Source of the DNA: Luteolibacter sp. LG18
GTDB lineage: Bacteria; Verrucomicrobiota; Verrucomicrobiia; Verrucomicrobiales; Akkermansiaceae
Direction of reading: 5' to 3'
Length of the DNA stretch: 64,000 nucleotides
NCBI RefSeq assembly: GCF_036322585.1
Contig: NZ_AP024600.1
Span: 744,001 to 808,000, forward strand
This document shows positions 48,005 to 56,900 of this stretch, in pieces. A program made the position numbers and the translations under genes. A model generated the notes under the pieces. That model saw only the letters and a program-made list of their open reading frames with translations. It ran no database searches and was not told the DNA's origin. Within the stretch, counting starts at the first letter, position 1; each line of letters starts with the position of its first letter.

Positions 48005-50779
48005 TCAGTCGATGAAATTGAATTCGTTCGAGGCCCACAGTATTTGGATCACGTCCGCCCACGGATCGACGGCAGCGGAGGCATGCGAGGGCGCACCCGG
48101 TTTCGGAAAATCGCTGGTGAAATTCCCGACCACTGCGGGCTTCGCCTGTGGCGTCTCGCGGCCCATCACCTTCACCGTCCACGCGATGCCGCCGCAGGCA
48201 TCGCCATCCGGCGCGCGCAAGACGAGATCAAGAGTATCCCCGGCCTTCACCGTCACCCATTCGCCAGCGGGATCGATGGTGCTCTCGGGCGCGAACTTTC
48301 CTTCCACAAGCGTGCGGGTGCCCTGGGCATCGATCCGCCACGCGAGCGTGTTCCCCTCCTTCTGGGTGCGCTTGAGATGGGCGGTCATCTTCACCTCGCC
48401 GGAGCCGGTCGCGCGCCAGCGCAGGATCATCGCGTGCCGGGCCGCGACGTGGCCGCCGTTCGCCCCGACATTGAGCCAGCGGATCGGCGCGGTGGCCGGA
48501 TCAGGGCCGGTCTTCCACACCTCGTCCGCGAACAACGGGAACTCCCGTACTTCCAGCGGCAAGGTCGGGCTGTCATCGGCATGGCGCACCTCCCAAATGC
48601 CGCCGAGCTTCGGCTCGTAGTCCGCCGGATCGACCTTGGCGAGCCATTGCAGGATGGCGCGCGACTCGGCCTCGCGCGGCTCGCGCTGGAACAGGCGGCG
48701 GTAGAGCCAAGCCACCCGCGCGGCATTGTCCGGCTGGCGCTTGAAATCCGCATCCCCCGCAAGAGCTTCGGACCGACGCAGCAACAGCGGGTTGTTCAGG
48801 AAATACAGCGCCTGTTGCGGCACGGTGGTCTGGCCACGCGCCGCGCTGAGGTGGTCGGGATGCGGCAGATCGAACGACACGAACACGCCCGGCAGCGCGT
48901 AGCGGTCGATGAACGAGTAGACGCTGCGGCGTTCGTCGGCGGATGGCTCCTCAATCTTCACCGATCGCCCGCCCACGCTCTTCGTCTCCAGACTCCCGGC
49001 GGATGCCAGCAGGTGATCGCGCATCACCTCGAAATCCAGACGACGGCGGTTCCATTTCCAAAAGCGCGTGTTCGCCTCATCGATCGCGTTGTTTTCCGCC
49101 GGTCCTTCCGCCGCGAGCCGGAATGCCTGCGAGGTCGCCAGCAGGCGATTGAGTTCCTTCACCGAGCCGCCGTGCTCCGTGAACCACACGGCGAGGTAAT
49201 CGAGCAACGGCTGGAGCGGAGGTGCGGCCTGCTGCGTGCCGAAGTCCGCGGGATCGGCGAGCGGCGCGCCGAAATTCCACGCCCACACGCGGTTCACCAT
49301 CACGCGGGCGGTGAGCGGGTTTTTCGGATCGGCGATCTTCTCCGCCAGCGAGAGCCGCGCGCTGCGGTCCTTCGAAAACACCTCGCCGCCGAGGAAGCTG
49401 AACCAGTGGCGGTCGAACTTCTCCCCTCTCATCGCCGGGTTGCCACGCTTGAACACCACCGCCTCGCTCCACTTCGGCTTGTCCTGGAGCGTCATCGCGC
49501 GCGGCGGCGAGCCGGGGTGCTCGGCCTGGAGCTTGCTCGTGGCGCTGGCGCGCTTGCGCCGGGCGTTGTCGTCCTCCGTGTCCATGATCGAGGTCACCCG
49601 GTCCACGCCATAGGCCATCGGGCACGATGGATCCTTCGAACATTCCGCAAAGGCGCCACCCGCCATCCATTCCTCCGCCAATTTTGCGCAGGCCGCCTTC
49701 TTGCCCGCGTCATCCGCCGCGGCCATCTCGCGGTCCCATTCGGCGAGGCGCGGCACCGCCTTGTCGCCCGAAGTGTTTTTCCGCAACCAATCCCGCCACT
49801 GAAGCACGGCCTTCGCCCGGTAACGCCCGCGCTTGAACGCCTCCGAGGCCGCCATGCCGTGCTCCCAACCCTGCGCCTTCGCGCGCCAACCGAGATCGAG
49901 ATACACGGCGAGCGATTCCTTGCTCCGCAAGTGATCGACCAATGCCTGGCGGGCATCGAGGTCCTCCTTCTCCAGCTTGGCGGCTTCCACTTGATAAACC
50001 TTCAGCGCGGCCTCGTCGGCGGGCGCGCCCACCACCGGCTTCTGCTCCGGCTCGGTGACGTTGTCGAAGATCGAGTAGAGCGAATAATAGTCCTGCGTGG
50101 TGATCGGATCGAACTTGTGATCGTGGCAGCGCGCGCACGACACCGTGCTGGCCATGAAGCCGCGGGTCACCACGTCCACGCGGTCATCGATCGTCTCCTC
50201 GTGCCCGGATCGCGGTCCCACGGTGATGAAGCCGAGCGCGGCGAGGTCGGGATGATCCGGACGGTCCACCATCAGGTCCGCAGCGATCTGGAGTTCCACG
50301 AACCGGGCGTAGGGCAGGTCGCGGTTGAAGGCCCCGATCAGCCAATCCCGGTAGGTGTAAGCGAAGGGGTAACGGTTGTCGGCGTCGAAATTGTAGCCGC
50401 TGGTATCGGCGTAGCGGGCGACGTCCATCCAATGGCGGGCCCAGCGTTCGCCGTAGGCCGGGCTGGCGAGCAGCTCATCGACCAGCGCCTTCCGGGTGGC
50501 CTCGTCCGGATGCGCGTCGATCCGGGCCAGTTGCTCCGCGGAGGGCGGCAGGCCAATGAGGGTGTAAGCGGCCCGCTCCAGCCACTGGCGCGGGGAAGTC
50601 TCCGCCGCGGCCTTCATTCCCATCTTCGCCCGCGCATCCTCTAGGAAAGCATCGACCGGGTTCCTTCCCTCCGCTCCAGCGGGAGCCGCAGCCACCGGAG
50701 GCACATACGCCCAGTGCGGTTCATCCGCCGCGAGGACGGAGGAAACCGACAGGCAAACGCTGACCAAGGGCCGCCACAT
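48005..50779 (-). CDS. Planctomycete-type cytochrome-like DUF1549/DUF1553 protein
   Basis: 924 residues from ATG 50779 with signal MWRPLVSVCLSVSSVLAADE. DUF1549 (about 42-245) has DAFLEDARAKMGMKAAAE, ERWARHWMDVARYADTSGYN and the heme-type C215-A-R-C218-H219 in STVSCARCHDHKFDPIT. A middle variable region (about 250-500) precedes DUF1553 with LTARVMVNRVWAWNFGAPLADPADFGTQ and AARGQTTVPQQALYFLNNPLL. The final part (about 790-924) is a carbohydrate-binding-like beta domain (WLNVGANGGHVAARHAMI). It lacks a separate N-terminal cytochrome domain. Together with the DUF1501 gene downstream it forms the common operon of these phyla; its biochemical role is unknown. Confidence 0.9.
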   Translation of the reverse strand: MWRPLVSVCLSVSSVLAADEPHWAYVPPVAAAPAGAEGRNPVDAFLEDARAKMGMKAAAETSPRQWLERAAYTLIGLPPSAEQLARIDAHPDEATRKALVDELLASPAYGERWARHWMDVARYADTSGYNFDADNRYPFAYTYRDWLIGAFNRDLPYARFVELQIAADLMVDRPDHPDLAALGFITVGPRSGHEETIDDRVDVVTRGFMASTVSCARCHDHKFDPITTQDYYSLYSIFDNVTEPEQKPVVGAPADEAALKVYQVEAAKLEKEDLDARQALVDHLRSKESLAVYLDLGWRAKAQGWEHGMAASEAFKRGRYRAKAVLQWRDWLRKNTSGDKAVPRLAEWDREMAAADDAGKKAACAKLAEEWMAGGAFAECSKDPSCPMAYGVDRVTSIMDTEDDNARRKRASATSKLQAEHPGSPPRAMTLQDKPKWSEAVVFKRGNPAMRGEKFDRHWFSFLGGEVFSKDRSARLSLAEKIADPKNPLTARVMVNRVWAWNFGAPLADPADFGTQQAAPPLQPLLDYLAVWFTEHGGSVKELNRLLATSQAFRLAAEGPAENNAIDEANTRFWKWNRRRLDFEVMRDHLLASAGSLETKSVGGRSVKIEEPSADERRSVYSFIDRYALPGVFVSFDLPHPDHLSAARGQTTVPQQALYFLNNPLLLRRSEALAGDADFKRQPDNAARVAWLYRRLFQREPREAESRAILQWLAKVDPADYEPKLGGIWEVRHADDSPTLPLEVREFPLFADEVWKTGPDPATAPIRWLNVGANGGHVAARHAMILRWRATGSGEVKMTAHLKRTQKEGNTLAWRIDAQGTRTLVEGKFAPESTIDPAGEWVTVKAGDTLDLVLRAPDGDACGGIAWTVKVMGRETPQAKPAVVGNFTSDFPKPGAPSHASAAVDPWADVIQILWASNEFNFID

Positions 50780-50897
50780 GAAACGCACAATTACCACGCG
50801 GGACGTCCCGGAGCTGGCGATTCTTTCACCGCGGCGGCGACCGGGCAAATCGCCCGGCTGCCCCGTGTAAATTAATCGTCAAGGAATCTCACGTCTC

Positions 50898-50925
50898 TTG
50901 TCGCCGCACCGTGCCGATATGTTAT
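50898..50925 (+). promoter_or_regulatory. Putative promoter of the giant solenoid gene
   Basis: TTGTCG (50898-50903), a 16-base spacer and TGTTAT (50920-50925), ending nine bases before GTG 50935. The upstream GTG 50911 would lie within the promoter, which favours GTG 50935 as start. Confidence 0.35.
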
Positions 50926-50934
50926 GCACTATCC

Positions 50935-53900
50935 GTGCACTCCGCATTCCTCCGCTGCCTGCTGGCAGGCTCTCTGGTTTTTTCCTCTACCTACCTTTCC
51001 GCCGAGGAGATCCAGCTTTCCGAAAAAGCGTCGAGATATCACGAGGCGCTGCTGGGACGCCCCTCCAGCGACACCCTTTACCGGCGGTTCGTGGAAGCGT
51101 GGCGGGAAGACGGATCGACCAACGAGCTGGAGCAATTTCTCATCAAACGCGCCGACGTTGGCCGACCCGCGGACTGGGCGGTGCTGGCGCGGAACCAATT
51201 GCTCGCCGGAAAAGAAAAGGAGGCGATGGCCAGCTTCGACAAGGCTCTGGCCGCGGGAGCCGAACCGGGATGGATCGAGCTGGAAATCGCCCGCATGCAC
51301 CTCCGTGCCGGGCGCTTCGACGAAGCCATCGCCCATGCCGACAAGGTGCCCGCCACCGCCGCCGAGTTCCCGGAGGCCGTCCGTGCCGCCGGTGAAGCCG
51401 CTGCCCGCGCCGGGCAGGGCGAGGATGCCGTGGCCCGCTGGACGAAGGCGCTCGATGCCGCGCCGGACGATCTCGACCTGCTGGCCGACCTGATCCGCAC
51501 CGCGGGCCGCGAGGGACAGAAGGAAGCGGCCCTTACCTTCAGCCAGCGGCGGGTGGAACGGGAAAAGGATCCGTTCAAGAAAACCGAGGCCCGTCTCGAT
51601 CGCGCCGATCTGCTCACCGCCGCCGGGCGCACCGATGAGGCCCTGGCCGAATGGACCGCCGCCCTCGATACCTCCGGGACGGATTCGTGGCTGGAATCGG
51701 AAATCCTCACCCGCGCGGAGAAGAGCAGCCGCAACCGGCAGGGCGACACCGGCTGGCTCAAGCAGATCGCCGCATGGAGCACCGCATTTCCCAACCGCAT
51801 GGAAATCGTGCGCCGCCATGCCCGTGCGCTGGCCGCAACCGGTGATCCCAACACCGCCTTCACCCTGCTCACCGAGCTCCTCAAACGCATTCCCGGCGAT
51901 CAAGCGCTGCGGTTGGAACGCATCGATCTCCTCGACCGCGGCAACCGTCTGGATGAAGCCGCCGTCGAGTGGCGGAAGCTCGCAGCGGACGACCCGAAGA
52001 ACGAAACCCCGTGGCTGAAACTCGCGGACCTCCAATTCCGGTTGGACCGCCCCGCGGAGATCCGTTCGGCCCTGGAGGGGCTCTCGAAACTCTCCTCCGC
52101 CGATCCCCTGAAGCAGGTCAACCAAAGCGACCTGTGGTTCCGCTACGGCCTGGCCTCGGAAGGCGAGGCCCGTTTGCGCGAGCTCGCGAATGGAGCGGCT
52201 GGAGCCCAGGCCGAGCAACGGCTGGCGCAGTATCTCGCCAGGATCGGCCGGCCCAAGGACGCGATCGAGTGGTGGCGGAAACTGGGAGCCCGCCCGGCAC
52301 TCACCGATCTTCTCGCCGCGGCCCAGGGCCTGGGCACCGCGGGTTCGCATGACGCGGCATTCACTCTCCTTGTTTCCCGCCAACAGGAGTTCGCGAAACT
52401 CCCGGACTACCGTGCCGCCTACGCACCTGCGGCCCTGACCGCCCAACAACCGGCCAAGGTGCTGGAAATCGCAGCCGATCTGCTCAAGGACGGCGCGGCC
52501 GCCGGCAATTACGACGCCGCCATCGGATGGATCGCGACCGCCACCGAGGCCGCAGGCGAGCGGGACGCATGGATCAGGACTCTCCAGGAAAACCCGGCCC
52601 GCAGCGTGGCGGAGACGCTGCTGCTCGGCCGCCTCTTCGTGGGAGCGAACCGCCCGGCGGACGCGGATACCCTGCTCGGGGCCTCCACCGATCCCCTGCT
52701 GCGGGACGGCCACATCGCCCTGCTGCAGCGCCAGGGCAAAACCCGCGAGGCGGTCGAACGCCTCGGCACCCAACCACCGGCCGACCGCCTCCAGGAGGCG
52801 GCCTGGCAACGCCGGGTGGCGGGCTTGAAGCGTGCAGCCGGAGATCCCGCCGGAGCCCTGGCCGCTTGCCTGCGTTGGCGCGAGCTGGCACCGGAGGAAA
52901 TGAACGCTTGGCTCGAAGAAGCCCGGCTGCTCCTCGTCACCGACGCCCGGGCGGCGGAAAAACAGCTCCGCAAGGCCGTGGCCCGCTTCGACAAGGAGCC
53001 CGTCTTCCGCACCATGCTGATGGAGGCCGTTGAAAACAACGGCGACGCCCGCGGCGCGATCGAACTCGCCTGGCAGCAATATTCGGTCGCGGAGAACTCC
53101 GCCGACCAAAGCCGCTGGCTCCACCGGCTCGCCGAACTCGGGCAGCGCTACAACCTGCTGCCCGATATCGTGGAAGAATTCCGCACCCGCGGCCGCCGCG
53201 ACCCTCTCTCCCCCTCCCCATGGCTGGGCCTGGCCGAGTGCGCGAAATTGCAGAACAACACCCGCGACGTGGTCGAAGCCCTCCAACAGGCAGCCCAGCG
53301 CGCCCCGCGTGATGCGGCGATCCTTGGGGAACTCGCCACCCTCGACGAGCGCTCCGGCAACAACACGAACGCCATCGCCCGCTTCGAGGACATCGCCCGC
53401 CTCGCCCCCGGCCCCGAATCCGCCCGGCAACTCGCCCAGGCCCGCGTCCGCAATGGCCAGATCGCGCGCGGTCTGCTGGAGATCCAGGCCCTTGCGGGTG
53501 AAGCGGGCACCGATATCCGGGTGATTGAAAGCACCGCGGTCTCGGTCGCCTCCGCCGGCTGGACGGAAGCCGCCATCGATCTGCTCCGGAACATCGACCC
53601 CAAACTCCACGACATCCGTTCCCAACTCACCCTTGGCAAGCTCCTGGCCATCGATGGTCACGAACGGGAGGCCAACGCCTTGTTCCTGGCCATCCTCCGG
53701 ACCCCGGAACCTCCGCCGTCGACTCCGGAGGAAGAACAGGCGCGCCAGGGCAAAAGCAACTGGCCCGAGGCCACCCGGATCAACCAACTGATCCAAACTT
53801 TCACCTCATCGATCCGGAACCAAGCGTCCGGCGGAGTCGCGTCCGTTCTCCAGAACACCTATGGCCACCAGCCCGGCTATGAGAGGGATCTCTGCGCCGC

Positions 53901-56900
53901 CCACGCACTGGCCACCGCCCTCACCCTGGACGATGACGTGTGGCGCGCCAATGTGGACGCCATCCCGATCCTGAAATCAGGATCGAAGGAGGAATGGCGG
54001 CAGACGCTCGACGAAGCGATGTCCTACGACAGCGCCCCCTCCGCCTCCCTTCCCCCGGAAAGCGGAGGACGGCTCATGCTGCTCCGCTACATGAACTACG
54101 GCGCGTGGAACTCGCTTCCGGACGACCAGCTATCGAGCCTTCACCAGCGCCTGCGGAAAGCCGGCATCGATTCCCAATGGCAGGTGCTAGCCACCTTGGC
54201 CGGACGATCGGACGCCGCTTTGGCCAAACATCTGCAGGAATTTCTCGACCATCCGGAAACGCAACCGTTGGAACAAACCCATCGGCAGACCATGCTGCAC
54301 ACCATCGCGTCCAAGGCGACCGGACTTCAGACAACCTCCCCGCCTCCGCCTTGGGTGCCGCTTGCACGCAAGTGGATCGAAGGCTCGCTGGCACAGCCGG
54401 ATCTCGGCCCCGGGCTGAGCGTCTACTACCGATCCGTCCTGATCCGCCTGCTGGACGCCATGGGGGACACGGAGGCGCTTGTCGCCACGCTCAATGCGAT
54501 CGGCCGGGATCACCTGGCGGCCCTGAACCCATCCGCCGCCAAGTCCCCTCCGCCGCCTCCCGCCCCGTTTTTCTCATACCCTTACTGGCAAGCGGACGAT
54601 TTCGGTTACCAAGGCCGCTGGAGCCGTGGCTACGCCGGGCTCTCCCGCCGGGCTCTTCCGCCACCCCAGCCGAGGGTTGCCCCCGCGGATGCCCGGACCT
54701 ATCCGCTGTATTACCTGAACGGACTCGGAGCCACCTGGTGCAAGCGCCTTCAACCGGACGCCACGCTGAAGCGGCTGGAATCCCCGGTCCTGCGCGCCTA
54801 CGTGGCTTGGACCGCGACGAGCTCGCTGAAACAAATCGATCGCGAGATCGAGGCCCAGCCCCCCTTCTCGGAAATCGCGGCCGACCTCGTCGCGATCCGC
54901 TGGACCTGGGACGTAGAGCACCTTGAGAAACGGACCAACGAGCTGGAATCGTGGGCGAAACGGCTCAAGGAAAACCCCGGCACCGCCCAAAAGGCGTGGT
55001 CGGCGCTCACCGGACTCGCCGCGAAGGACAAGGACCGCCGGACCACGATGATCACCCGGCTCACCGGCCTCCTCGATGAACCGGCCAACGCCCTGCTGGT
55101 CTCGCAGTGCGCTCCCCTCCTCCGCGACCAAACCCTGGTAGAGAAGGCCCAGCTCCTCTACGAGAATCAGATGTCCTCCTCCGGACTCTCGAGAACTTTC
55201 AGGACCCCACAGCAGATGGGTTTCGGAGGCGCCGCGCCACTCATCCAGATCCAGCCTCACCGCACCGATTGGCAGAAGATCGCCAAACTCGTCGGGTCAA
55301 ACCAGCAGGACCTGGCCACCGCGGAGGCCACCCGCGCCTTGGAAGGGGTGATCCGGACCTGGAACACCGGTTATGACCGCTCCCTACGTCAGCAAATCCA
55401 ATCCCTCAAGCCCGACATCAAGGGCGTGGTGGATGCGGCCCTCAAGCGGCTAGCACCAGGACCCGATCATGGGTTGCTCTACCGGATCAACCACATCCGG
55501 CTGCTGGATGCCCTCCAAGGCTCACAGGCCGCCCTCGAACCGGCCGAAGCGCTCGCCCGCCTCCGCCCTTCCGATCCTGGCTGCGCGCTGGACGCCATCC
55601 TACAGCTCCCACCGAACCGGCAGAACGAAGCGTTTGCCCGCCTCGACGCCCTCGCCGGATCGGATGTCACCGGATTCAGGGCCGCCATGCGGCAGAGGGC
55701 CTCAAGCGTGCTTTCCCAAAGCAGCATGTCCGGGTCGATGGATGAATTCGAACTCCTTGGAACATGGCAATCACGCCCCGGGTTCAATGTCCCGGGTGGT
55801 TCCCCTTGGCGGATCGGAATCCTGAGTGCGATCTCAAGGGGACTGCAGGAATCGAACGGTGGGGACGCCCAAACGAACGCCGCCCGGCTCAAACGCCTCA
55901 CCGACCTCGTCCTGCTATGGACGGAGCTGTGCCTGGATGATCCGGAGACCGCCGAGGCGGCGTTTCAACTTTGCCTGAGCGCCCACAAATCCTCCGACTC
56001 CATTGACCTGCTCACAGCGGCAAGGCGGGTGATCGGCAGCGGGGCCTATGCCACCTCCGCCGCCCAGGTGGATCGCAATGGGATTCTGAGGGTCCACCAA
56101 AACAGTGATGACGATGGTGCCTACGCCTTGGAATTCCTGCTGTTCAACCGCGATCCCGGGGCCGCCATCGATGCCGGGCAGCTCACGGCCATCCGCGCGA
56201 AGGACCCCGACCTGGCTGACTGGATCGAACGCTTCCGCACCGCCAAATCCGCCCCAGATTTTCTACCTCTCCTCGTCCGCCAGTCCCCCTCGTCTTCCTT
56301 CAACAGCGGCCAGACGTGGCCCGCCACCGCGAAATTCCGGGCCGCCGTGCGGCGGGCCGCGGAACTCCCGAAGGCGGGCGCTGCGGTGGAAGCACTGATC
56401 GCGCAGAACACCAACGTCAACCCGTTGCTCGGAGGCGATCCTCGACAGCTCGATCCGCTTTTTGCCCGCGCGCTCGAGGACGCCTACGCCCGCGGGCCGA
56501 AAGAATTCGGCCAGTTCGTCACCCATTGCCTCACTCGTGCGGACAAGGCCACGGACGGCAATCCGCATGGCTACAACGCCGACTACCTCCGCCAGCAGGT
56601 CATCGGTCGCATGATTGATGCGGCGGAACGCCCCGTGATCGCCTGCGCCGTTGTCCGCCATCTGGCCGATGCGAGGATCGAACTGCCAAACGTGTCCCTT
56701 AGCAGCGGCAATGCCCGACTTCTAGACCCGACGATCCATGACCTGGCCGCCGCGCTCAAGAACGCCGGGATCGACCGCCTCGATGCCCTCGCCCGGATCG
56801 GGTTCTGGACCCGCACCCGCCAGAACAGCCATGGGTTCGATGGATACGACATCTACGATAGCCGGATGAATGGAGAGAACGAGGATGGGACTCCGCCCCC

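Noticed and set aside
48044-50644. Plus-strand 866-residue open frame across the DUF1549/DUF1553 gene
   Set aside because: Antisense to a gene with clear motifs and no stop interruptions; composition is Arg/His/Leu-rich shadow.
50929-53796. Minus-strand 955-residue open frame across the start of the giant gene
   Set aside because: Glycine-rich shadow without signal or motif; the plus strand has a signal peptide and TPR pattern.
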